In this document: piece by piece, positions 9,167 through 17,279 of the stretch
How the letters are laid out: every line of letters begins with the position of its first letter
Numbering within the stretch: position 1 is the first letter of the stretch
Assembly (NCBI RefSeq): GCF_013912375.1
Contig: NZ_JACETV010000005.1
Span: forward strand, 372,001-436,000
Reading direction: 5' to 3'
Origin: Emticicia sp. BO119
GTDB taxonomy: Bacteria > Bacteroidota > Bacteroidia > Cytophagales > Spirosomataceae
Length of the DNA stretch: 64,000 nt
Made by a program: the position numbers and the translations under genes
The notes under the pieces: generated by a model
What the model saw: only the letters and a program-made list of their open reading frames with translations
The model's database searches: none
Told to the model about the DNA's origin: nothing

Positions 9167-9193
9167 AAAAACGAGCAGAGGCTCGTTTTTTTT
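9167..9193 (+). terminator. Terminator of phosphoesterase/glycosyltransferase operon
   Basis: A stem of AAACGAGC / GCTCGTTT with the loop AGAG, running into eight T residues. Confidence 0.85.
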
Positions 9194-9209
9194 ATTGAGT
9201 GATGATTTT

Positions 9210-9330
9210 GTCTGAACTTGGATTTACCTGATTTGGATGATTAATATGATTTTGCGATGATTATTCTCAGTTGACAATTTTAAAATAAGTCAGTGAAATT
9301 ATTATAATCAGATAAATCAAAGTTCAAGAC
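9210..9330. repeat. Dispersed inverted-repeat element, copy 1
   Basis: A roughly 121-bp element with inverted ends: the left end reads GTCTGAACTTGGATTTA and the right end TAAATCAAAGTTCAAGAC. It shares these ends with elements at 9730-9842 and 23731-23860. It carries no coding sequence. Copies 1 and 2 bracket the VOC gene. Confidence 0.7.
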
Positions 9331-9368
9331 ATAATTCACTAAATTTATACTATCAAACTACAAAATTT

Positions 9369-9722
9369 ATGGTAACGACTAAACTTGCCCAGCCTGTTGC
9401 TGAGCTACCTGTTGAAGATGTTGAAAAAGCACAGGCTTACTATGTAGAGGTATTAGGTTTTTATATAGCCTGGTTAGATGACAGTAAGTGGATAGGCTCA
9501 GTACAGAGAGACGATATAGCCATTTTTTTTAGAAAAACTGAAACTCCTTTTACACCAAATATTCACTGGGTTTTTGCAGAAGATATAGATGCCAGTTATA
9601 AAGAATTAATGAACAAAGGAGCAGATATAATTGATCATATTGAAAACAAGCCCTGGAATCAACGTCAGTTTACGATCAGAGACCTGAACGGGCATCTTTT
9701 TTATGTGCATCATGCTATTTGA
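9369..9722 (+). CDS. VOC (glyoxalase/bleomycin-resistance) family protein
   Basis: 117 residues forming one betaalphabetabetabeta-type VOC domain: PVAELPVEDVEKAQAYYVEV at the N-terminus and RQFTIRDLNGHLFYVHH at the C-terminus, the usual region of a metal or substrate ligand. It probably dimerises to make one active site, as similar small VOC proteins do. The substrate is unknown. It is a stand-alone gene sitting between two copies of the same inverted-repeat element. Confidence 0.75.
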   Translation: MVTTKLAQPVAELPVEDVEKAQAYYVEVLGFYIAWLDDSKWIGSVQRDDIAIFFRKTETPFTPNIHWVFAEDIDASYKELMNKGADIIDHIENKPWNQRQFTIRDLNGHLFYVHHAI

Positions 9723-9729
9723 GATTATT

Positions 9730-9842
9730 GTCTTGAACTGTGATTTAGCTGATTAACCTGATTTCGTTGATTATTTTGATTCAAAATAAATATGATTTAA
9801 AATCGGTAAAATCATAAAATCAGCTAAATCACAGTTCAAGAC
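9730..9842. repeat. Dispersed inverted-repeat element, copy 2
   Basis: A 113-bp element with perfect 25-bp terminal inverted repeats (9730-9754 and 9818-9842; outer bases GTCTTGAACTGTGATTTA). It lies between the convergent VOC and phosphatase genes, where the folded RNA could also act as a terminator or stabilise transcript ends. Confidence 0.85.
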
Positions 9843-9849
9843 AGTCTCC

Positions 9850-10917
9850 CTATTTCATCACCGTAGTTACTTCTTTACCTATCTCCCTTCCGTTCTGAAA
9901 ATCAAAACCTAAGAATTTAGCCGCTGTTTTTGCTATCTGATTCTGAAATAGCTGCCCTTCTGTCTTGATCTCGCCCAGAGCCGGAGTATCAGGGCCGATA
10001 ACTGCAAACCATATCTGGTAGCAGTCAGACACTTTTTGTCCGTGGCTCGTCCACTGCGATTTATTTTTATCTCCCCTACCATGATCAGTTGTAATAATAA
10101 ACGTTGTTTTATCTTTATACTTCGGGTTGCTCTGGCAATAATTCCATAAATCTCCTATAAATTTATCTACTGTATTGGCTGCAAATAAATACTCATCATA
10201 TTTAGCTTCATGTGCAAATTCATCAGTTTCATCAAACGACAGGAAGAACACTTTCGGGTTGTTTTTCTTAATATATTCTTTCGCTAAATAATAGGTAACA
10301 AAATCGTGGCGGTCGCTTGCTAAACTTGGATAATTTGTCTGAATCTCATTCAGTATAGCCTCTTTATCAGTCGTTTTACCTTCTACTAATTCTTTGCCTG
10401 AATTAACCGGAATCCCACTGCGTGGCTCATTAATAATATACGGGAAACAATCCCAGGTAGAATAGGCTGCTACTTTCCCTTTCAAGCCTTTCTGCTGATT
10501 CAGAAATTCTAATACTGTAATATTTTCATTCAGCTTCTTATCATTAGAATTTACCTTATCATCGGCGTATCCAGTCAGTATTTCGTTATACCCAGGATAC
10601 GAAAACCAGTAGGGATTTAAAACGTTTACTTTATTATTATGCCAGCGGTTTCCATATAACTGTCCTTGTTTGGCAATAGTATTCCAGAAAAAAGGCAATA
10701 GTTTTTCTCTTTTTTCTTCTGCCGACTCACCACCAAACGTCTTTTTCAGACGATCTTCGTTTCTCACAAAATCTTTTTTGTTCAGTAATTCGGGATCCAT
10801 ACCACCAAAGACTTCCTGCCAACGAAAACCATCAGTTGTAATAATAAATACATTCTCGGTTTTGTGTTGTGCGAATGTATCAATAGCCAATAAGAGTAAT
10901 ACGAGTATTTTCTTCAT
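9850..10917 (-). CDS. Exported alkaline-phosphatase-superfamily hydrolase
   Basis: 355 residues with a signal peptide (MKKILVLLLLAIDTFAQ), so periplasmic. The first metal site is ITTDGFRWQEVFGG; later ligands are in FDETDEFAHEA, TTDHGRGD and TSHGQ. The overall pattern is that of the alkaline phosphatase/sulfatase/phosphodiesterase superfamily, which includes phosphonoacetate hydrolase PhnA and nucleotide pyrophosphatases. The nucleophile region reads SYPGYNEILTG, without the clear Ser/Thr seen in well-studied members, so the exact chemistry is open. It lies 77 bp downstream of the PhnZ-like gene and follows the SusC/SusD genes on the same strand, suggesting it processes a phosphorylated or phosphonylated ligand in the periplasm. 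An imperfect -7 box (TTACTTTG on the minus strand) suggests it may also have its own promoter. Confidence 0.75.
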   Translation of the reverse strand: MKKILVLLLLAIDTFAQHKTENVFIITTDGFRWQEVFGGMDPELLNKKDFVRNEDRLKKTFGGESAEEKREKLLPFFWNTIAKQGQLYGNRWHNNKVNVLNPYWFSYPGYNEILTGYADDKVNSNDKKLNENITVLEFLNQQKGLKGKVAAYSTWDCFPYIINEPRSGIPVNSGKELVEGKTTDKEAILNEIQTNYPSLASDRHDFVTYYLAKEYIKKNNPKVFFLSFDETDEFAHEAKYDEYLFAANTVDKFIGDLWNYCQSNPKYKDKTTFIITTDHGRGDKNKSQWTSHGQKVSDCYQIWFAVIGPDTPALGEIKTEGQLFQNQIAKTAAKFLGFDFQNGREIGKEVTTVMK

Positions 10918-10994
10918 AGTAGATAGATGTTTTTAAATACATTGGGAGGAACTAACAAAGTAAATCTATTCTGTAAAAACTGAAAAATTATTAT

Positions 10995-11561
10995 TTAATT
11001 CTGCTGTAAATAATTCTCACAGATTTTCAGAAAATGGTCTAAATCTGGTAGTGGTTGGTGTTCTGCTTTGGCGGCTTCGTCCCATCTGCGCATTCTGATA
11101 ATAATATCGAAATACGGATTCTTTTCAAACATCTCTGCCTCTGCCTGTTCCATTTTCCCACCCTGAAAAATTAGAGTTTGCCTGCTGGCTTCTGAAAGGT
11201 TATTATAATAAGCAGGATTGGCATAACATAAATAACGCTTGGCATTCACGTGGTTTTCTACTAAAACCGCTATTTTTTCAGAAAAACCCCTATCTCTCAG
11301 CCAATCGGCAGCTACACCTTCATGGTCTTTTCTGCCATAGCTTTCCATTAATTCTTCTTCTGAGGCAGCAGGCAAAAGATGCCCGATGTCGTGCAGAAAA
11401 GCCGCTATCTGCACCTGCTCGTCAAAGCCGGATTTCTCTGCCAGAATTGCCGACTGAGCGGCGTGTTCAAACTGACTTACAGGTTCGCCATAATATTGTT
11501 CGCCGCCTTGTGAGAGAAATATAACACGAATCTCATCAATAACTTTGCTAATATCTGCCAT
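10995..11561 (-). CDS. PhnZ-like HD-domain diiron oxygenase
   Basis: 188 residues. The N-terminus carries YYGEPVSQFEHAAQ, a hallmark of the HD proteins found in phosphonate-degradation operons (TIGR03276-like), and the candidate iron ligands are H33, H57-D58, H80, H104 and D161. The spacing follows PhnZ, a mixed-valent diiron enzyme that cleaves 2-amino-1-hydroxyethylphosphonate to glycine and phosphate. Y24 and E26 correspond to the PhnZ lid residues near Y24/E27; K108 and S126 also fall where PhnZ has substrate contacts (from memory). PhnY, the dioxygenase that normally makes this substrate, is not in the window. The gene follows SusD by 86 bp, with a terminator hairpin in between, so expression may be by read-through. 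A relative acting on another organophosphorus or inositol-like substrate is possible. Confidence 0.75.
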   Translation of the reverse strand: MADISKVIDEIRVIFLSQGGEQYYGEPVSQFEHAAQSAILAEKSGFDEQVQIAAFLHDIGHLLPAASEEELMESYGRKDHEGVAADWLRDRGFSEKIAVLVENHVNAKRYLCYANPAYYNNLSEASRQTLIFQGGKMEQAEAEMFEKNPYFDIIIRMRRWDEAAKAEHQPLPDLDHFLKICENYLQQN

Positions 11562-11589
11562 GTGTATAATGAGTTAATAAAACCTGAAT

Positions 11590-11617
11590 TAAAAAATAGC
11601 GGAACACTGCTCCGCTA
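11590..11617 (-). terminator. Hairpin terminator or attenuator after SusD
   Basis: On the minus strand, TAGCGGA pairs with TCCGCTA around a 7-nt loop, followed by TTTTTTAATT. It separates SusD from the PhnZ-like gene and would lower expression of the downstream enzymes relative to the transporter. Confidence 0.75.
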
Positions 11618-11647
11618 CTTTCAACTCTTACCTATGATGTACAAAAA

Positions 11648-13240
11648 CTACTTCATTATCCAGACGCTATCATTAATATCGTCTTTACCGGCATACTGGC
11701 TGCCGATAGCTTCATTATAATTTTTGGAATTGGTAGTACGTTCAGAAACCGGATATTGCCAACGAAGAGCAATACGGCCCGAATTACCATTACCTACACC
11801 TGTTTCAAATTTAGGAAAGCCCGTACGTCTCCAGTTAAAATAGGCTTCCATGCCCGAATTCATAAAGAATGCCGCATATTTCTGGCTGATAATCTGTTGC
11901 AACCCTTTGGTGGTTTTACCATCATATTTTACCATATCCTGCGCATAATATGTATCAAAATTAAAGTTAACCGTATAGTTAGCTAAATCAGCTGCATCTC
12001 TGCCTCCTGTTTTTGAATAGGTCATCGTATTGCTGCCATTTACGATTCCATAGAAACTCATTGACGCCTGAATACCTTTTTTATACCATGTTTCAGTATC
12101 ACCTGTTGCCCAACCTCTATGAATAGCTTCAGCAATGTTGAAACACATTTCAGGATAACCCACAATAAACGTGTTTTCAGCGGTATAATTACGATAATAA
12201 CGATAACGATTCTGGAACGAATATACACCCGGAGCAAACCCTGCACCGTTGGTTCTACCTGCCTTTTCGCTCATATCAGCCAGATCTTCTGCCGAACTTG
12301 CCCCTACAAATGACGAGTAATCAGATGGCAATTTACCTGCTTTCAATGCTGCACCGGCCGGTTCGCAAGTAACCATTACGCGTGGGTCTTTCAAATCCGA
12401 CAACAAACCAACATAAGTTTTGGCCATGTTCTGGCGTGTCGCATCAAACCCAAAGTTATCAGGATTCGACGGATATTTGTTAAACTGATTGTATTTAAAC
12501 TCTAAATTATCGGCTAAACCCTCAAATAAAGGATATTTGGTTGGGTTACCAATTATTTCCGCAAAACGTGTTTTTACATTCAGGTCGCCTTCTGCTTCTT
12601 TTTTGCTCAACGAAATCAATACTCTCAGTTTGAAAGCATTAACTGCTTTCTGCCATTTACGAAGGTCGCCCCCAAAATAAAAATCTCCCTGTACTGTCTG
12701 CCCCTGTGTAATCAAAACAGCAAGATTATCATTGGCTTCCTCCAGCCATTTCAGAATCTGAACATACACAGCTTTTTGGTTATCATATTTAGGGGTAATG
12801 TTTTCGATACCTTTTAATGCTTCAGATACAGGTATATCTCCTACACGTTTGGTCATTTCATCAATGAAATAGGCACGGAAAAACTTGCCAAGCGCAGAAT
12901 AACCATTCACATCAGCCAAACCAGCACGTTTCGCTTCTTCCTCCATTTTTACTACGTTTTTAAGTGTATTATAATGGTTTGGAGTCGACGACCACGTATA
13001 TTCATTAGTAGCATAATAGTTATAGTTAGAGCAGTAGAACTGGTTCCAACGCATCTCTGCACTAAACGGGCGACCTGTATTATTGGCAAGGTCAGACTCA
13101 ACCCCTTGCAAAACCAGCGAAGCTGGCACATTTACCGGGCGGTTCGGGTCTTTTTCAAGGTCTTCAAACGATCTTTCGCAACTGCTAAGGGTAACAGCTA
13201 AAACTGCAAAAGCCCCTGCGAATAATTGATTTATCTTCAT
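11648..13240 (-). CDS. SusD/RagB-family outer-membrane lipoprotein
   Basis: 530 residues. Lipoprotein signal with lipobox LSSC (mature Cys about residue 21), so anchored on the outer-membrane surface. The helical SusD-like fold is indicated by the N-terminal DLEKDPNRP motif and by repeated tetratricopeptide-like helices; the C-terminal part has NWRRTGFP and RWQYPVSE, typical of the family. SusD proteins act as a lid that captures ligand for the TonB-dependent SusC barrel. It lies 56 bp after SusC in the same operon. The classical ligands are glycans or peptides. Here the neighbouring PhnZ-like and phosphatase-like genes, and the Pho-box-like promoter of the operon, suggest an organophosphorus-containing ligand (inference). 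Confidence 0.9.
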   Translation of the reverse strand: MKINQLFAGAFAVLAVTLSSCERSFEDLEKDPNRPVNVPASLVLQGVESDLANNTGRPFSAEMRWNQFYCSNYNYYATNEYTWSSTPNHYNTLKNVVKMEEEAKRAGLADVNGYSALGKFFRAYFIDEMTKRVGDIPVSEALKGIENITPKYDNQKAVYVQILKWLEEANDNLAVLITQGQTVQGDFYFGGDLRKWQKAVNAFKLRVLISLSKKEAEGDLNVKTRFAEIIGNPTKYPLFEGLADNLEFKYNQFNKYPSNPDNFGFDATRQNMAKTYVGLLSDLKDPRVMVTCEPAGAALKAGKLPSDYSSFVGASSAEDLADMSEKAGRTNGAGFAPGVYSFQNRYRYYRNYTAENTFIVGYPEMCFNIAEAIHRGWATGDTETWYKKGIQASMSFYGIVNGSNTMTYSKTGGRDAADLANYTVNFNFDTYYAQDMVKYDGKTTKGLQQIISQKYAAFFMNSGMEAYFNWRRTGFPKFETGVGNGNSGRIALRWQYPVSERTTNSKNYNEAIGSQYAGKDDINDSVWIMK

Positions 13241-13296
13241 TTTTAAATATTTTTATCTTGATGATGTTGAAATAAGCTTAGTGAACAATAACTGGA

Positions 13297-16200
13297 TTAA
13301 AAAGTAAAGTTCAGGTTGATACCATATCTTCTGGTTGACGGTGTTTGCAGACCTGACCCCGCATCATTGATATACTGGTTTAAATCAATGTCTTTTTTCT
13401 CGGCAAAATACAACAGGTTTCTACCTACCAATGATACTGATGCGTTTCTTACAATTCCACCAAACCATCTTTCAGGCAATGAATATCCTACAACAACCTC
13501 ACGTAACATGGCAAAAGAACGATTCATCAGGTTTCCGTCATCTGTATTATAATAACGGCTCACATAGTCTTGTACAAACTGTTTGGTATCATTGGCTTTG
13601 TATTGTAACTCTGCGTAGTTGGTAATTTTACCATTTGCGTCAAACTGAATAGGTACCCCATTTGATACCTGTACTCCTTCACCGATATAGGCTTTTACAC
13701 CTAAATAATCTTGCTCACGTGCTACACCCATTACACCTTCTGTAGTACCGATATGACGGCCACCACGGTAAGTCTGACGCTGGATATAGTTAGATATTAC
13801 CCCACCAATACGGCCATCGAACTGGAAGCTGAAGCTCAGGTTTTTGTAGTTGAATTTGTTGTTAATGCCAAATACAAACTTTGGATTGATATAACCTAAG
13901 AACTGTGCTACAGGTGTTGTAATCGGGCGGCCAGAGGCATCATTGATAATCTGTCCGTCTGGTGTTCTTGCAAAGGCAGATCCATAGAATTTATCCAGAC
14001 GATCGCCTACTTTAAAGAATGTATTCAGGCTCTCAACACCCGGATAAATCTCTGTTAATCTCTCCTGGAAAGTCGAGTAGTTTACTACTACATCCCAGTT
14101 AAATCCATCAGGATTTTTGATTGGTGAACCTGTCAGAGCAACTTCCCAACCTTTTTTCTGTGTTTTGATACCATTTACCAAGGCTGCTGTATAGCCAGTT
14201 GTTGATGAAATAGGTAAAGAGAAGATTCTTGGGCCTTCGTTCGATATAAAATAAGTTACATCTAAACCAATCCGGTTTTGCAGTACTCTGAAATCAAGGC
14301 CGACTTCAGTCTGAGAAGTTGAACTTGGGTTCAACCCCGGGTTGTTCAAAGTACCTGTAAAGTAGGCCGATGGTTGATTGTTATAGGCAAATGGCGTAGA
14401 ATAAACCGCTGAGTTGCTATAGGCCGGGCCATCATAAGGAGAATAATACTGGTCTCCATAACCCAATGGGTTACCATCACCCAAACTTGGTGTTGTACCA
14501 ATAGTCGAGCGCGTTAACCCATCTTTTACGTTGGCATATGAACCTCTCAGTTTAAAGAATGAGATAACCGATGGCAGGTTGATATAATCAGATATAACTG
14601 TTGAGGCCGATACTGATGGATAGAAGAATGTATTATTACCTGTTGGCAAAGTTGATAATTTATCAACACGACCGGTTGTTCCGATAGTAATGAAGTTTTT
14701 GATAGTAAAGTCAGCAGAGTAATAGGCTGAATTTACACGCATGGCCGAATTAAAGTTAGCTGTGCGAACAGGATTAGCCGAGTTGCTGAAATTATATAAG
14801 CCAGGCACATTCAGATAATCAGTCGAACCGAATTGTGAACTATACTCAAAAGTACGGATATTACCCCCTGCCCAGATTTTTGCATTCAGACCTCTTACAA
14901 CATCTTTATCAAATTTAATTAATATGTCGGTATTGTTTTCAAACAGGTTACGACGGTCTTCACGGTAATCACCCCGACGCTCATCACGGCCATAGGCACC
15001 TGCAGAATAAGGCATTTTTTCGTTACGGAACAAATTCCAGGTAGTAATCTGCGAACGAAGTGTCGCCTCTAAATAATCTGTAAATTTATAAGTCAAAGCC
15101 GCCTGTCCGATAATATCGGTTTTCTGATGACCTCTCAACCATTCATAACTCATGAAATACGGGTTATTGTAGCGTTGGTACTCAGCATATATCTGTTGAA
15201 TACCTTCTTTACCTGGTTGCCAGTAGTTACGCATATCGTCCACGTCCCAGTCGGCACCTGCCCAAAGTGTCATGTTATAGATAATTGAGTTAGGGCCATA
15301 GTTAATATCCGGGATATTTGGTGTGTACTGTCTGTTATATTGCAGGTTCGAGGTAAACGAAAGTTTATCCGAGAATTTATAATCAGCAGCTACATTGAAA
15401 TTCGAGATATTCAATTTGGTATTGGGTACAATACCACGTTGCGAAATTTGAGAAGTAGAGAAGCGCAAATTATATTTTTCGCCAGAAGCTGAAACCGCGA
15501 TATTGTTGGTAGAAAGAATACCAGCCTGTAAGAAACGCTCTAAGTTATCTTTACCACGAGCTACCCAAGGCGTACCTTGTCTTACACCAGTAACAGGGTC
15601 AACCGGGCTATCGTATTGAGGAATCAACTGGCCTTCAAATTTAGGTCCCCAGCCACCATCGTAGTCACCGTCATTCAATCCACCACCTTTACCATCTACG
15701 AATGCATAACGACCGTGGTCGCCAGGGCCATACATATCCTGTACTTTGGGAATTGCATAAAAGCCTTTATCCATCATTGTTGAAGAGTTAACTTCAATTG
15801 AGAATCCACGTTTATCTTTCGAACCACGTTTGGTAGTAATCAGAATCGCACCGTTTTTACCACGGAACCCATAAAGTGCCGAAGCAGAAGCTCCCTTTAA
15901 AACCGAATAGGTCTCAATATCATCAGGGCTGATATTCCAGGTATCAGAGTTAATAGGCACACCATCAACCACATATAATATCTCTGTATTACCACGTAAC
16001 GAAATATTTGGTTTACGCAATAACTCTGGCTGTGCCCCAATCGTCAAGCCAGCTACTTTACCGGCCAATGCATTGATCGCATTGGGCTCACGTGCTTTCA
16101 CTGTTGAAGCACCGTCAATTGACTGGATAGCTACCCCGATACGACGGATGTCTTTTTTGATACCAAGCGCTGTAACCACTACCTCATTCAGGGTTTTCGT

Positions 16201-16500
16201 ATCTTCATTTAAGGTAACATTAACGGTTGTCTGGTTACCCACCGTGCGCTCTTCTGTTATAAACCCTATGGCAGAAAACACAAGAACAGTGTTTGAGTTT
16301 ACATTGCTTAATCTGAAATTTCCGCTGGCATCAGAGTTAGTTCCCTGATTAGTGCCTTTTACCAACACGCTTACACCGGGGATACCTTCGCCATTGGCAG
16401 AAGATACCTTCCCGTTTACTGAGGTCTGCGCGTAAGTCGCCTCACTAATAAACAGACCCATCAGAAAAACTACCACACATAATAGGAATTGTTTTTTCAT
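13297..16500 (-). CDS. SusC/RagA-family TonB-dependent outer-membrane transporter
   Basis: 1067 residues. Signal peptide (MKKQFLLCVVVFLMGLFISE, cut near TYAQ), carboxypeptidase-D regulatory-like domain (about 27-110; GKVSSANGEGIPGVSVLVKG), TonB-box region (LNEVVVTALGIKKD) and plug domain with the SusC hallmark (LYVVDGVPINSDTW, VLKGASASALYGFRG, residues about 175-225), followed by a 22-strand-type beta-barrel ending in Phe (INLNFTF). It imports a ligand delivered by the adjacent SusD, using energy from TonB-ExbBD. Its promoter carries three 11-bp Pho-box-like repeats in the same register as those of a second TonB receptor gene about 16 kb away. The ligand is not predictable from the sequence. 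Confidence 0.93.
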   Translation of the reverse strand: MKKQFLLCVVVFLMGLFISEATYAQTSVNGKVSSANGEGIPGVSVLVKGTNQGTNSDASGNFRLSNVNSNTVLVFSAIGFITEERTVGNQTTVNVTLNEDTKTLNEVVVTALGIKKDIRRIGVAIQSIDGASTVKAREPNAINALAGKVAGLTIGAQPELLRKPNISLRGNTEILYVVDGVPINSDTWNISPDDIETYSVLKGASASALYGFRGKNGAILITTKRGSKDKRGFSIEVNSSTMMDKGFYAIPKVQDMYGPGDHGRYAFVDGKGGGLNDGDYDGGWGPKFEGQLIPQYDSPVDPVTGVRQGTPWVARGKDNLERFLQAGILSTNNIAVSASGEKYNLRFSTSQISQRGIVPNTKLNISNFNVAADYKFSDKLSFTSNLQYNRQYTPNIPDINYGPNSIIYNMTLWAGADWDVDDMRNYWQPGKEGIQQIYAEYQRYNNPYFMSYEWLRGHQKTDIIGQAALTYKFTDYLEATLRSQITTWNLFRNEKMPYSAGAYGRDERRGDYREDRRNLFENNTDILIKFDKDVVRGLNAKIWAGGNIRTFEYSSQFGSTDYLNVPGLYNFSNSANPVRTANFNSAMRVNSAYYSADFTIKNFITIGTTGRVDKLSTLPTGNNTFFYPSVSASTVISDYINLPSVISFFKLRGSYANVKDGLTRSTIGTTPSLGDGNPLGYGDQYYSPYDGPAYSNSAVYSTPFAYNNQPSAYFTGTLNNPGLNPSSTSQTEVGLDFRVLQNRIGLDVTYFISNEGPRIFSLPISSTTGYTAALVNGIKTQKKGWEVALTGSPIKNPDGFNWDVVVNYSTFQERLTEIYPGVESLNTFFKVGDRLDKFYGSAFARTPDGQIINDASGRPITTPVAQFLGYINPKFVFGINNKFNYKNLSFSFQFDGRIGGVISNYIQRQTYRGGRHIGTTEGVMGVAREQDYLGVKAYIGEGVQVSNGVPIQFDANGKITNYAELQYKANDTKQFVQDYVSRYYNTDDGNLMNRSFAMLREVVVGYSLPERWFGGIVRNASVSLVGRNLLYFAEKKDIDLNQYINDAGSGLQTPSTRRYGINLNFTF

Positions 16501-16578
16501 ATACTTTGTTTTTGTTTGATTTTGAAAGAGTTAAGTCGTTCTTGAATTTTATAATTTACCAGCATGATTTTCAGGATG

Positions 16579-16634
16579 CAAAAGTACGTTTATAACATTC
16601 TGTGAATGTTAAGGCGTAATTAAGCTATTGTTAA
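16579..16634 (-). promoter_or_regulatory. Pho-box-like repeat array plus -7 box of SusC operon
   Basis: Minus strand. Three consecutive 11-mers, TTAACAATAGC (16634-16624), TTAATTACGCC (16623-16613) and TTAACATTCAC (16612-16602), are followed after 15 nt by TACTTTTG (16586-16579), a match to the Bacteroidota -7 box TAnnTTTG. No TTTG -33 box is seen; the repeats occupy that region, as expected for an activator-dependent promoter. The 11-bp period and TTAACA core resemble PhoB/PhoP binding sites. Confidence 0.65.
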
Positions 16635-17250
16635 GTAAATGCCTGAAACCGCCCTTTTTTTGAGCTTTTTTGTGCATAAACATGAAAAAACAGGCATTTT
16701 TTAAGAATTGAGTAATTTTACTTATGCAAAAGGTAGTACTATGATAACACCACTAAGAAGCAAAGTCATGTTGAGCCAATACTGGTATTAAAAGTAATAT
16801 TTGGCTTGGTTTCCTGAGTCTGAAGAAAAGTTTAAAGGTGTGTTTGGTTATACTCTTTTATTGATACGTTTCAATAAACCTGATAGCCAATGAATGAGCT
16901 ATCCTGATGATTTTCTTTTTTACAGGTATTGATGTTCATAATAATAGGCCACGTGCTTTTAAGTATATCTGATAAAAATTTTAATAACCTAAAAACAAGG
17001 TGTGTTTCTCTCATAAAGTAAAGTGGGTGTTTACCTCTGAAGACACAAATAACAAAAAAGAGTTATATGCTATTAAACGCAAAATTCAATAGCTTTTTAT
17101 AAATCTGCTGTTTGTTTTTACTCTATTTTATTCTTTTCTAATCTTCGGTTATTTCCCTTATTTCGCTTCCTGCAAAACAACAAGTTGCCCGTAACTTCTG
17201 CGTTACAATTCCTTTACCAAATCATAATATTTCAATAGGCTTTTAACTCG
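16635..17250. other. Intergenic region without detected gene
   Basis: About 600 bp of AT-rich sequence between the SusC promoter and the promoter of the protein-glutaminase-like gene. I found no reading frame with family resemblance, no tRNA and no strong terminator. An imperfect dyad near 16775-16810 (AGCCAATACT ... TTTGGCT) is visible. Confidence 0.4.
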
Positions 17251-17258
17251 TAGTTTTG
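17251..17258 (+). promoter_or_regulatory. -7 box of the protein-glutaminase-like gene
   Basis: TAGTTTTG matches TAnnTTTG and lies 21 nt before ATG 17280. It overlaps a TTG at 17256, which rules that codon out as a translation start. Confidence 0.6.
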
Positions 17259-17279
17259 AAACCTAATCAACACTCAAAA

